From positions 1-15,590 of the forward strand of contig CAYWSL010000147.1 in NCBI GenBank assembly GCA_964460665.1: a stretch of DNA of 15,590 nucleotides, read 5' to 3'. Source of the DNA: K23-9 sp964460665. GTDB taxonomy: Bacteria; Planctomycetota; Planctomycetia; Pirellulales; Pirellulaceae. Numbering within the stretch: the stretch's first letter is position 1; every line of letters starts with the position of its first letter. The notes under the pieces were generated by a model that worked only from the letters and a program-made list of their open reading frames with translations, had not been told where the DNA came from and did no database searches. Both the position numbers and the translations under genes were made by a program. Below, one piece after another: positions 1 through 7,213 of this stretch.

Positions 1-1
1 T

Positions 2-137
2 GACGGCTTGTTGATTTATTTACGTGGCATATTTTTGTGAGCCGTTGGCGCTAGCTAGCCACGGGCCTCGAAGGGTTGCGTTATCACCACAAGGCCCGCG
101 GCTAGCGCCGTCGGCTCAGTAAATCAACAAACCGTTA
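2..137. repeat. Imperfect palindromic repeat (REP/MITE-like)
   Basis: Two nested inverted arms are visible. The outer arms, about 2-18 (gacggcttgttgattta) and 120-136, match at 15 of 17 positions as reverse complements. The inner arms, about 38-55 (tgagccgttggcgctagc) and 101-118, match at 16 of 18, followed by cgggcct/aggcccg at 62-68 and 92-98. The left arm carries an extra AT-rich bulge at about 19-37. The loop is roughly 69-91. This architecture is typical of dispersed palindromic repeats mobilised in trans by REP-associated (RAYT/Y1) transposases, but no such enzyme is in the window and its identity as a mobile repeat is inference. It lies just 3' of the membrane-protein gene, so it could also act as a transcript-end structure. 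Confidence 0.7.
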
Positions 138-162
138 AGGGCTTCCGCTATCGATTTCAGAA

Positions 163-705
163 CTACTGCGCATCGCTGGGCGTGTCTTCCTCGGTCAAAT
201 TCAGTGGTGGCAATCGGTTGCCGCGATAAGATCTGAACATCAGTGCACAGCCAGCGGCGAATAGTACGATCATGCCCATCAAGTGAGTCAGCTTGGTGTT
301 AAACATGAAGTGAATCCGGCTCAGGATTTCTACCACCAAAATCGCGATGCCGGCGTACGTTAGCCACCAGGCCCATTTGCGGTGTGCGTCAACGAATAGG
401 CAGAACACGCCGATAAAGAACGGCACGAATAGGATGCCCATTGATGTGGTTTCCATCAGTCGTCCGCGGCCACGACCGCCGCCCATTGCGCCGGACAGCA
501 ATCCACCGTGTTCGGTTGTGACACGAACGGAATCGAAAAAGAAGTACGCGCCGCCAATCGCCATCAATAGGCCAAAGAAGAACAGCCCCACGCCGCCATC
601 AGTACCGCCAGAACCTCTCACTAAGCCGATCTCCAAAAAGAATGTTGCGTTCAACGCGCCCGCTGAAAACATCATAGCCACTGGCTTGGTCTGATGTGAT
701 AGCAA
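163..705 (-). CDS. Small multi-pass membrane protein, unknown function
   Basis: The protein has 180 residues and belongs to no family I recognise. Hydrophobic segments lie at about residues 10-29, 38-60, 87-107, 112-131 and 140-157, so it is most likely an inner-membrane protein with four or five spans. A Gly/Arg-rich loop (GGGRGRGR, about 75-82) sits between spans two and three and is probably cytoplasmic. The C-terminal 20 residues are hydrophilic and acidic. The start used is TTG at 705, with only a weak purine stretch (GAAAAG) before it; ATG codons at 675 and 672 are alternatives that would shorten the hydrophilic N-terminus. It follows the fuconate dehydratase gene on the same strand after 172 bp, so it probably has its own promoter. 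The high-frequency opposite-strand ORF over the same region is a shadow. Confidence 0.75.
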   Translation of the reverse strand: MLSHQTKPVAMMFSAGALNATFFLEIGLVRGSGGTDGGVGLFFFGLLMAIGGAYFFFDSVRVTTEHGGLLSGAMGGGRGRGRLMETTSMGILFVPFFIGVFCLFVDAHRKWAWWLTYAGIAILVVEILSRIHFMFNTKLTHLMGMIVLFAAGCALMFRSYRGNRLPPLNLTEEDTPSDAQ

Positions 706-790
706 CTTTTCGTGGCCAGAAGGCTTCTGTTATTGGTTGACGGGGTATTCGGCAACAATCGGTGTTTTTCTCTGGTGCCCACTCCCTGGG

Positions 791-835
791 CGTCAATAGC
801 TGGGACGTCAATTTCTGGAACGTCAATTGATCGAT
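791..835. repeat. Three 15-bp tandem units containing TTGACG
   Basis: Three head-to-tail 15-bp units lie at 791-805 (cgtcaatagctggga), 806-820 (cgtcaatttctggaa) and 821-835 (cgtcaattgatcgat). The first six to eight bases are well conserved and the rest drifts. Read on the minus strand, each unit carries TTGACG, close to a -35 hexamer. The array lies in the gap upstream of the minus-strand membrane-protein gene (start 705). It may be a regulator-binding or promoter array, or simply a slipped short repeat; the sequence alone does not decide. Confidence 0.6.
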
Positions 836-877
836 GAGTCACTACGGCCTTCGGCTCAAAGGACTAGAATAACGTGA

Positions 878-2191
878 TCATTCCGCTCGCTTGCGCCACT
901 GGGGGCCTTCGGGAAAAGCAAACTGCTCCAGCGACTTCGCGTGCATCGTGATCGAATAGCCTGGCTGGGTGGGTAGCTGGTAACAGGCATTTTCGATTCG
1001 CAGGCGATCGATGAAGTGATCGTGCAGGTGATCTGAATACTCCAACACCACGCGATCCAACGTTGGTGCGACGGCGATGTAGTTGAACGCGGATAGGTGC
1101 TGGATGTAGTTACACAATCCGACGCCTCCGGCATGCGGACAGACCGGAAGCTTGAACTTCGCCGCCAACAACATGATCGCGATCAATTCGTTGACTCCAC
1201 CAACGCGACACGAATCAATCTGGCAAAACTGCATGCCGCCGGCCTGCATGAACTGCTTGAACATGATCCGATTTGAGCACGCTTCGCCGGTCGCGACACC
1301 AATTCCCATTGGCTGAACGGCTTTGGAGATCGCTGCGTGGGCCAAGATGTCGTCGGGTGATGTAGGTTCTTCGATCCACACCGGGTTGAACTTCGCCAGT
1401 TCTTTCATATTGACGATCGCTTCGTCCACGTCCCAAACTTGGTTGGCGTCGACCATGAAATGACAATCGTCGCCAATCTCTTCGCGAATGATCGCCGCGC
1501 GATGCAGATCATCTTGCAGATCCGCCCCCACTTTCATCTTGAACCACTTGAATCCCATCGCTAGGTACTTCTGACAAAGCTCGCGGCGGTATTCATCGGT
1601 GTAGCCCATCCAGCCCGCGCTGGACGTGTACGCGGGCAAGCCGGATTTCAGTAGTTCTTGTTCGCGGTCCGCTTTGGTCGATTCGTTGGCTCGCAAGATT
1701 TCTAACGCTTCGTCACGCGTCAGTGCGTCGGTGATGTGGTGAAAGTCCACGCACGACACCAATTCCTCAGGTGACATGTCGGCAAGCAATTTCCAAACCG
1801 GTTTGCCTTGTTGCTTGGCATACAAGTCCCACACGGCGTTGACCACCGCGGCAAACGACATGTGAATCAAACCTCGTTCGGGACCCAGCCAGCGAAGTTG
1901 GCTCTCGTTGCACGACTCACGCCACCAATGTCCAAAATTACCAGTGATTTCTTCCAACGTTTTTCCGACGACGAACTGGCTAAGCGTGCGGATCACGGCG
2001 ACGCATAGCTCCGTACCGCGGCCCAGTGTGAAGGTGATGCCATGACCTTCTAGTCCATCGGTGTCGGTGTGCAGCGTGACGTAGGCACACGAGTAATCCG
2101 GGTCGGTGTGAATAGCGTCCGAGCCATGTAGTTCATCAGAAGTGGGGAAGCGGATGTCTTGTACATCCAAACGCGTGATCGTGGTCGGCAT
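878..2191 (-). CDS. L-fuconate dehydratase (enolase superfamily, FucD type)
   Basis: The 437-residue protein is a full-length member of the mandelate racemase subgroup of the enolase superfamily and matches the L-fuconate dehydratase pattern: dehydration of L-fuconate to 2-keto-3-deoxy-L-fuconate in L-fucose catabolism, in the cytoplasm. Visible catalytic elements are K218-M-K220, the metal ligands D248 (DANQVW), E274 (WIEEPTSPDD) and E303 (ATGEAC), and the D326/H353 dyad (DSCRVGG and CPHAGG). This layout and spacing agree closely with the characterised Xanthomonas FucD. The start is ATG at 2191; the frame stays open to 2407 but that extension overlaps the upstream rhodanese domain and looks non-coding. 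It begins 43 bp after the MoeB-rhodanese stop, so co-transcription is likely. No other fucose-pathway gene is in the window. Confidence 0.9.
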   Translation of the reverse strand: MPTTITRLDVQDIRFPTSDELHGSDAIHTDPDYSCAYVTLHTDTDGLEGHGITFTLGRGTELCVAVIRTLSQFVVGKTLEEITGNFGHWWRESCNESQLRWLGPERGLIHMSFAAVVNAVWDLYAKQQGKPVWKLLADMSPEELVSCVDFHHITDALTRDEALEILRANESTKADREQELLKSGLPAYTSSAGWMGYTDEYRRELCQKYLAMGFKWFKMKVGADLQDDLHRAAIIREEIGDDCHFMVDANQVWDVDEAIVNMKELAKFNPVWIEEPTSPDDILAHAAISKAVQPMGIGVATGEACSNRIMFKQFMQAGGMQFCQIDSCRVGGVNELIAIMLLAAKFKLPVCPHAGGVGLCNYIQHLSAFNYIAVAPTLDRVVLEYSDHLHDHFIDRLRIENACYQLPTQPGYSITMHAKSLEQFAFPEGPQWRKRAE

Positions 2192-2234
2192 CAAGGGTCC
2201 AGCTAGAACTTGGGAACGCTTATATGTGGAACTG

Positions 2235-3404
2235 CTAATACTTAGCAATGTTGGCGTCGATTTGTTCTGCCCAGGCGATGATTCCGCCGCGCAGATTGTG
2301 AACGTTGGTGTATCCGCTGTCACGAAGCAGCCCGACCGCACGGCTGCTGCGTCCGCCCATTTTGCAATGCACAACGATGTGGCAATCCTTTTCGCTAGGC
2401 AGTTCATCCATTCGCGTCGAAAGTTGATCCAGTGGAATCAGCTGTCCACCCAAATGACAAATCTCCGCCTCGAACGGTTGGCGAACGTCCAACAGCACGA
2501 ATTCGTTACCGGATGCTCTCAGCGACTTGAGTTCCGCCGGCGAAACATCCCAATCACTTTGTGGCTGAATCTTGGCGGCTTCGTCAGTGGAGCTTTGGGG
2601 GACACCACAGAACGATTCGTAATCGACTAGCTCCGTGATTGTCGGATCGTCGCCACAGATCGGGCACTTCGGATCGCGGCGAACCTTCATTTCGCGGAAC
2701 GACATTTCTAATGCATCAAACAGAATCAATCGACCCGATAGACTATCGCCGATCCCCAACAGGATTTTGATCGCTTCGGTGGCTTGAATTGTGCCGATGA
2801 TGCCGGGCAAGACACCCAGCACGCCGCCTTCGGCACAACTGGGCACCACTCCAGGCGACGGTGGTTGCGGATAGAGACATCGATAACAGGGACCATCGTC
2901 CAAACCGAATACAGAAGCTTGCCCTTCGAATCGGAAAATCGATCCGTAGCAATTCGGTTTGCCCAGCAACACGCAGACATCGTTGACCAAATACCGTGTT
3001 GGAAAATTGTCCGTGCCGTCGATGATGATGTCGTACGGCGTGGCGGTCTCCACCGCGTTGTCGCTGGTAAAGGCGAACTCGTACGGATCCACCTGCACAT
3101 CAGGGTTGATGCTCTTGATTGTTTTGATGGCCGATTGGACTTTCGATCGGCCCACATCGTCGGTGCCATGGATGACTTGCCGTTGCAAGTTGGAAAAGTC
3201 CACCACGTCGACATCGACCAGCCCCAACCGGCCGACTCCAGCAGCGGCCAAATACATCGCCAGCGGTGAACCGAGTCCGCCAGCACCGATTAATAGGATG
3301 CTGCTATCGCGTAGTTTCTGTTGACCCGCCATGCCAACTTCGGGCAGTGTCAAGTGCCGCGAGTAGCGCGCGATTTCAGTCGGTGTCAACGGAGAATCGG
3401 CCAA
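2235..3404 (-). CDS. moeB: MoeB/ThiF-type adenylyltransferase fused to a rhodanese domain
   Basis: The 389-residue protein has an E1-like domain at about 5-255 and a rhodanese domain at about 285-385, the MoeZ/MOCS3 layout. It should adenylate the C-terminal glycine of a ubiquitin-like sulfur carrier and then pass persulfide sulfur to it. Visible elements: arginine finger R17 (YSRHL), nucleotide loop GAGGLGS 40-46, D64/D66, R75 (NLQRQ), K88, D132 (GTDNF), zinc cysteines 173/176 and 247/250, the crossover cysteine C190 (PSCAEGG), and rhodanese C347 in HCKMGGRS. All key positions are present. The start is TTG at 3404, supported by GGAGG eight bases upstream; the ATG that overlaps the preceding stop is in the wrong frame and terminates after a few codons. 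It directly follows the MoaD/ThiS-like gene. Whether it serves molybdopterin, thiamine or cysteine synthesis cannot be told from sequence. Confidence 0.93.
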   Translation of the reverse strand: MADSPLTPTEIARYSRHLTLPEVGMAGQQKLRDSSILLIGAGGLGSPLAMYLAAAGVGRLGLVDVDVVDFSNLQRQVIHGTDDVGRSKVQSAIKTIKSINPDVQVDPYEFAFTSDNAVETATPYDIIIDGTDNFPTRYLVNDVCVLLGKPNCYGSIFRFEGQASVFGLDDGPCYRCLYPQPPSPGVVPSCAEGGVLGVLPGIIGTIQATEAIKILLGIGDSLSGRLILFDALEMSFREMKVRRDPKCPICGDDPTITELVDYESFCGVPQSSTDEAAKIQPQSDWDVSPAELKSLRASGNEFVLLDVRQPFEAEICHLGGQLIPLDQLSTRMDELPSEKDCHIVVHCKMGGRSSRAVGLLRDSGYTNVHNLRGGIIAWAEQIDANIAKY

Positions 3405-3408
3405 CGCA

Positions 3409-3687
3409 TCAGCCTCCAGCCATGGCGGGGACCAGAAAGACTTCGTCGCGTTCTTGGAGCCGCGTTTGATTGCCGTCCAGGTCGCGAGTATTTTCGCTGT
3501 TCACAAACACGTTCACGAACGACAGCAGTTCACCGTCGTCGTCCAACAATTGCTCACGCAGGTTTGGATATCGATCAACGATCGCACTGAACAGATCGCC
3601 AACGGTCGTATCGTCGCCAGTGGCAAATTCAAAATCGCGCTCACCATCGGTGTGAACACGAAACGCGGTAGGGATTTTCACTTTCAT
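3409..3687 (-). CDS. MoaD/ThiS/CysO-like sulfur carrier protein
   Basis: The 92-residue protein is a beta-grasp ubiquitin-like sulfur carrier. It ends in ...VPAMAGG, the free Gly-Gly tail that is adenylated and then converted to a thiocarboxylate by an E1-like partner. Length is typical of the family. The ending resembles CysO-type carriers (…PAVAGG), which feed cysteine synthesis, as much as MoaD, so the end pathway is undecided; no cysteine synthase, MoaE or ThiG gene is nearby. The start is ATG at 3687, without a strong Shine-Dalgarno. Its stop is five bases before the TTG of the MoeB-rhodanese gene, which is its probable activating enzyme. Confidence 0.88.
   Translation of the reverse strand: MKVKIPTAFRVHTDGERDFEFATGDDTTVGDLFSAIVDRYPNLREQLLDDDGELLSFVNVFVNSENTRDLDGNQTRLQERDEVFLVPAMAGG
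3413..3417 (-). promoter_or_regulatory. Shine-Dalgarno GGAGG inside the carrier's Gly-Gly codons
   Basis: On the minus strand GGAGG lies eight bases before the TTG start of the MoeB-rhodanese gene (3402-3404). The same bases form most of the two terminal glycine codons (GGA GGC, 3412-3417) of the upstream sulfur carrier, followed by its TGA at 3409-3411. This site decides the TTG start and implies translational coupling. Confidence 0.8.
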
Positions 3688-3849
3688 GCACTTGATTCTA
3701 GTGTGTCCGAACCAACATTGGTATCGATCAGGACTGCTGTTGCTAGAACTTCAAGTGAGCTGGTATGGCGATCGTGACACTTTTCCCTGCAGAACACAGT
3801 CCCATGTGTCTGAGCATTGTGTTTCAGAACATTGACGCGTATCGGGACA

Positions 3850-4764
3850 TTATCTTTGTCGTCGACGTCTGAGCGTGACTCCCACACATGTCAAAAGCAG
3901 CACGACGGCGCTACCGGGCTCAGGCACAGCAATGGCTTGAAAAGGGATGGTCGTGAATCCGAGATCTTGGAATGCACCAAGCGAAGTATCACTCAAAAAG
4001 GCGGATCCAGAAAGAACGCCTGATAGGAGTTCGTCATCAAGGCTGAGGCCTGAGTTGGGACCGAACCGAACCGTTGGAGCCGCAACATCATCGCCAGGGT
4101 CTGAATCAAAACCCGGTTCGTTCTCAACTGCAAAATTGTCGTTGACTTCATTCCAGTGACCATTTTCGGTTCCTGGGCCTCCATCTAGCTCGACAGGCAC
4201 AAAGGTCGCACTTGGATCAAACTCGTTCTGATAGGCGGCAAGTCCATTGGCGCCAAAATACTGTCCCGTTCCGTCATCATACAGGTCGTTAAAACCGAAA
4301 TCCCAGAGTGTACCGATACCCAAAATATGACCAATCTCGTGACGGATCGTTAATTCGTTTAACAGTCCTTGAGTGTTGCCTGCGGCGGGAGCTCCTACCG
4401 CTGCGCTGTTGATGTTAAAACTGGCGATTCCCGTTGCTGCAGTTGTAAACCCAGTTCCACCAGCAAGGAAGCTGGTTGCTGTTGTCGGGCCCGCAAAGCC
4501 AAGTGTGATTCCACCACCAACCGGTCCCTCATCGAACGCTGTTGCATTGATCGTTACTGTTCTTGAAGCACCGTCTGCGTAGCCCGTGATCGCCGTCTCC
4601 CAAAATGCTGCCGCAGAATTGAAGATTGCTTGGTTCTCAGGCGCCAACACGACATCAGTTCGCGGTTCAGTGCCTGCACTAAAATCAAAGGCGATTGTTA
4701 ATGATGCTTGGGAAGAGTTTACCACTAGCAACGCCAACACAACTGCTGCGATCCGTTTCAACAT
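3850..4764 (-). CDS. Secreted HExxH zinc metalloprotease-like protein with PEP-CTERM anchor
   Basis: The 304-residue protein has a signal peptide (about 1-20, MLKRIAAVVLALLVVNSSQA), a zinc site HEIGHILGIGTLW with H142, E143 and H146, and a likely third ligand H203 in NGHWNE, as in leishmanolysin-like bacterial proteins. A DDELLSG...LGAFQDLGF segment (about 243-270) occupies the place where such proteins carry the Met-turn, but the methionine is not seen. The C-terminus is a PEP-CTERM sorting signal: VPEPG at 280-284, a hydrophobic stretch, then RRRRQR, so export followed by exosortase processing is expected. The chosen ATG at 4764 places the signal peptide at the very N-terminus; an in-frame ATG at 4794 would add ten residues. 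It stands between two E1-like genes without obvious link to them. Protease activity is inferred only from motifs. Confidence 0.85.
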   Translation of the reverse strand: MLKRIAAVVLALLVVNSSQASLTIAFDFSAGTEPRTDVVLAPENQAIFNSAAAFWETAITGYADGASRTVTINATAFDEGPVGGGITLGFAGPTTATSFLAGGTGFTTAATGIASFNINSAAVGAPAAGNTQGLLNELTIRHEIGHILGIGTLWDFGFNDLYDDGTGQYFGANGLAAYQNEFDPSATFVPVELDGGPGTENGHWNEVNDNFAVENEPGFDSDPGDDVAAPTVRFGPNSGLSLDDELLSGVLSGSAFLSDTSLGAFQDLGFTTIPFQAIAVPEPGSAVVLLLTCVGVTLRRRRQR

Positions 4765-4894
4765 TCCGTCTTCTTTCGTAGCCCACATACTCACGAACAG
4801 TATTTCAACTCTACATTAGAATTAAGGACGTGTCGGATAGCAAACGAAAATCTAGCAATCCATGCGGTTCGACCCCCTCAGCAGGATTACTTTG

Positions 4895-5659
4895 CTAAAG
4901 CGATCTACAAATAGGGCAGTCAGGGCGGCGCGAGACCTTTAGTTTTTGGATCTCCATGTCGCGCAGATCCATGCGAATCAACCGGCCGGAGAGTGGTTCG
5001 CCGATTCCGCTGATCAACTTGATCGCTTCCATCGCGCCCATGCAGGCAACAGTGCCAGAGACAGCGCCGAAGACAGGAAACTGACGCTTCCAAGTGGGGG
5101 GATTCTCAGGCCAAATGCATTGTAGGCAGGGCGACTTACCAGGGATCACCGTTGTGATGTGGGCATCGAGTTCAAACATGGCGCATTCGACTAACGGTTT
5201 GCCTTGCAAGACAGCTTGGCGATTCATCGCAAACCGCTCGGGAAACAACGGCGCGCAGTCCACAACCAAATCACATTGCTGAACCAGTTCTGCCGCGTTG
5301 TCTTCGCTGACGTTTTCGGCCACGTCGACGATTTCCAGACGTGGGTTCAGATCCAACAGTCGTCGCTTGATCGACTCGATTCGTGGCTTGCCAATCCAGT
5401 CGTGCGTCATCAATAGTTGGCGGTTCAAGTCACTTGGTTTGACGTTGCCAGCGTGCGCGAGAACAAGTTTGCCGACGCCAGCTGCAGCCAATTCATAAGC
5501 AACCACACTGCCGACGCCGCCGACGCGCGAGACCATCACCGAAGCGGCTTTTAGTTTCTCTTGGCCAGCTTCGCCGAAGTCCGGCACCCACATTTGCCAC
5601 TCGTACACAGCCCGCTCATGGTCGGTCAGCGCAGCACGGCGATTGTCTTCAGCGGTCAC
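4895..5659 (-). CDS. Degenerate E1-like (HesA/MoeB/ThiF family) protein
   Basis: The 254-residue protein has the ThiF/MoeB fold and no rhodanese domain. It keeps the zinc cysteines 178/181 (CLQC) and 248/251 (CPIC) and R80 (DLNRQ). Its last 35 residues resemble those of the MoeB domain at 2235-3404 (LSGRLI, K-V-R-R, CPIC). Several active-site positions differ from the canonical enzyme: the arginine finger is replaced (YEWQMW for YSRHL), the nucleotide loop reads SRVGGVGS, the D-x-D after strand two is AHAGN, and the metal-binding D of TDN is replaced (DCAPLFPER). The crossover cysteine is also missing. It may bind a partner or nucleotide without adenylation, or belong to a divergent functional subfamily. 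The start is GTG at 5659 without a clear Shine-Dalgarno. It is 235 bp from the PEP-CTERM gene stop-to-stop neighbourhood and has no carrier gene beside it. Confidence 0.85.
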   Translation of the reverse strand: MTAEDNRRAALTDHERAVYEWQMWVPDFGEAGQEKLKAASVMVSRVGGVGSVVAYELAAAGVGKLVLAHAGNVKPSDLNRQLLMTHDWIGKPRIESIKRRLLDLNPRLEIVDVAENVSEDNAAELVQQCDLVVDCAPLFPERFAMNRQAVLQGKPLVECAMFELDAHITTVIPGKSPCLQCIWPENPPTWKRQFPVFGAVSGTVACMGAMEAIKLISGIGEPLSGRLIRMDLRDMEIQKLKVSRRPDCPICRSL

Positions 5660-5744
5660 GTAGTCAGGCTTTCAATTTTGGTTGGTTGGGAAGCAGTCGT
5701 TGCTTTCGGCAATGTTGGTACCGTTCCGAAAATTCTGGCGATGC

Positions 5745-5786
5745 GCTCATCCGTGTTTGTCTGTGTTCATCCGTGGTTCTCTCTGG
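5745..5786. repeat. Short intergenic repeat with doubled CATCCGTG
   Basis: The stretch contains tcatccgtg twice (5748-5756 and 5768-5776) around tttgtctgtgt. From memory, similar CATCCGTG/CATCTGTGG strings occur in the intergenic DNA of many bacterial genomes, so this is probably one copy of a dispersed short repeat. It lies between the Gfo/Idh/MocA stop and the E1-like start. Confidence 0.4.
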
Positions 5787-5816
5787 AATCCTGTCCCTTC
5801 CGTCTGAAGGCGGTAC

Positions 5817-7172
5817 CTACGCTTGCGGGTACTTCCAAGAACCACGGTATGGACGCTTTAGCAGTTTGTTTGCTTCGTCATCCCCGACCACCAGTTCCTT
5901 TTCGCCGTCCCACTGGATGCTCCGTCCTAGCTTTAGGCTTAGCATACCCAGCAAACTTAAGTTCGTTGCGTCGTGGCCGATCTGCACATCGCAAGTTGGT
6001 TTGCGGCCGGTTTCGATACTGTCGATGAAGTCGGCCCAGAGAAGATCGATACTATGTCCATCCGGTTCTTTGTGCTGGGCGTCTTGATGCACGACAGGTT
6101 TCTTGGCGTCGTTGGGGTAAAACGTCCAGCCGTCTCGCCAGCCCATGTGGAACGTTCCCTTGGTTCCATAGAAGTAGCATCCGACCGATGTTTTTTCGGC
6201 GCCACTGCCGGCGAATTTGCGATGTTCCCACGTCGCAGTGAAGTTTTCGAACTGGTACGTCGCGACTTGGCTATCGGGCGCGTCGGTGGTTTGTTCTTTG
6301 TCGTTTAGCACGACGTCGCCTTTGATTGGGCGTCCGCCAGTGGAGTAGACATGTTTGGGATATTTTTCGTCGCTCCACCACAGCACTTGGTCCAGCCAGT
6401 GCACGCCCCAATCGCCCAGCGTGCCGTTGGCAAAGTCCAGAAAGTTCCGAAACCCACCGGGATGGATTTTACGACAGAACGGTCGCATCGGCGCGGGGCC
6501 GCAGTACATGTCCCAATCCAGTTGCTCCGGCGGCGGGCTGTTTTTGGTAGGTTTTTCCGCGCCGCCACGGCTGTGCACAAACAAACGCACCATCCCGATG
6601 TCACCTGCTCCACCGTCCTTCAGGAATTTCATCCCCGAGACGTAGTGGGGTCCGATTCGTCGGTGCAGGCCGACTTGAACCGTGCGATCGTTAGCGCGCG
6701 CGGCGTTCAGCATCGCACGGCTTTCCAGAATCGTGTGTCCGGTTGGTTTTTCAACAAAGATGTGCGCGCCCTTGTCGATCGCCGCGATCGTATTGAGCGC
6801 GTGCCAGTGGTCGGGCGTGGCGACGATGGCGATATCGATTTCTTCATTGTCCAGCAATTCGCGAAAGTCGGTGTACGTCTTGGGTAGGTTGCCCGACAAG
6901 TCGTTGACTTCTTCGGCTGCGATTTCTAGTTTGTCGCGATCGACATCGCAAAGGGCAACGCACTTTGTGTTGCCCGTCGCCATCGCTTCTTTGAGGATAT
7001 TCATGCCCCACCACCCGCTACCAATCAGCGCGGTGCGATAGACCTTGCCCTTGGAAGCCGCATGAACGGCTGGAACGCCGCAGACCATAGTACTGCCAAC
7101 GATGGTACTGCCAACGATGGTACCACTGCTCAAGGCCGTGGACTTGATGAATTGACGTCGTTGCAAAGACAT
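5817..7172 (-). CDS. Tat-exported Gfo/Idh/MocA family oxidoreductase
   Basis: The 451-residue protein begins with a twin-arginine signal (QRRQFIKSTA, residues 4-13; mature start near 39), so it should be exported folded with its cofactor. The NAD(P)-binding domain follows: ALIGSGWWG at 48-56, CDVDRDKL at 75-82, ATPDHWH at 118-124 and the family EKP at 141-143. The C-terminal alpha/beta domain contains GDWGVHWLD (253-261). Family members oxidise or epimerise sugars and cyclitols; the substrate is not predictable here. The start is ATG at 7172 with no strong Shine-Dalgarno. The signal's hydrophobic part contains two exact copies of TIVGS, from a 15-bp duplication. The PQQ-like and DUF1080 genes further upstream on the same strand are common companions in planctomycetes. 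Confidence 0.92.
   Translation of the reverse strand: MSLQRRQFIKSTALSSGTIVGSTIVGSTMVCGVPAVHAASKGKVYRTALIGSGWWGMNILKEAMATGNTKCVALCDVDRDKLEIAAEEVNDLSGNLPKTYTDFRELLDNEEIDIAIVATPDHWHALNTIAAIDKGAHIFVEKPTGHTILESRAMLNAARANDRTVQVGLHRRIGPHYVSGMKFLKDGGAGDIGMVRLFVHSRGGAEKPTKNSPPPEQLDWDMYCGPAPMRPFCRKIHPGGFRNFLDFANGTLGDWGVHWLDQVLWWSDEKYPKHVYSTGGRPIKGDVVLNDKEQTTDAPDSQVATYQFENFTATWEHRKFAGSGAEKTSVGCYFYGTKGTFHMGWRDGWTFYPNDAKKPVVHQDAQHKEPDGHSIDLLWADFIDSIETGRKPTCDVQIGHDATNLSLLGMLSLKLGRSIQWDGEKELVVGDDEANKLLKRPYRGSWKYPQA
7091..7120. repeat. Exact 15-bp tandem duplication in a Tat signal
   Basis: The unit tactgccaacgatgg occurs twice without mismatch at 7091-7105 and 7106-7120. In the gene it encodes TIVGS at residues 18-22 and again at 23-27, followed by a decayed third unit (TMVCG). 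It lengthens the hydrophobic region of the Tat signal of the Gfo/Idh/MocA protein. Confidence 0.85.
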
Positions 7173-7213
7173 GGCGAGGTTAGTTGATGGGGCAAAGATA
7201 GGAGGAGATTGGA

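Noticed and set aside
844..856. Hairpin after the fuconate dehydratase gene as a terminator
   Set aside because: The stem is only about three base pairs with no T-run.
2192..2407. N-terminal extension of the fuconate dehydratase frame by 72 residues
   Set aside because: It overlaps the rhodanese domain of the upstream gene, has shadow-like Ser/Thr/Cys composition, and the family starts near the ATG at 2191.
3684..3887. Minus-strand ORF of 67 residues upstream of the sulfur carrier
   Set aside because: It overlaps both the carrier start and the PEP-CTERM gene end, has no Shine-Dalgarno or recognisable pattern, and most likely covers the promoter region.
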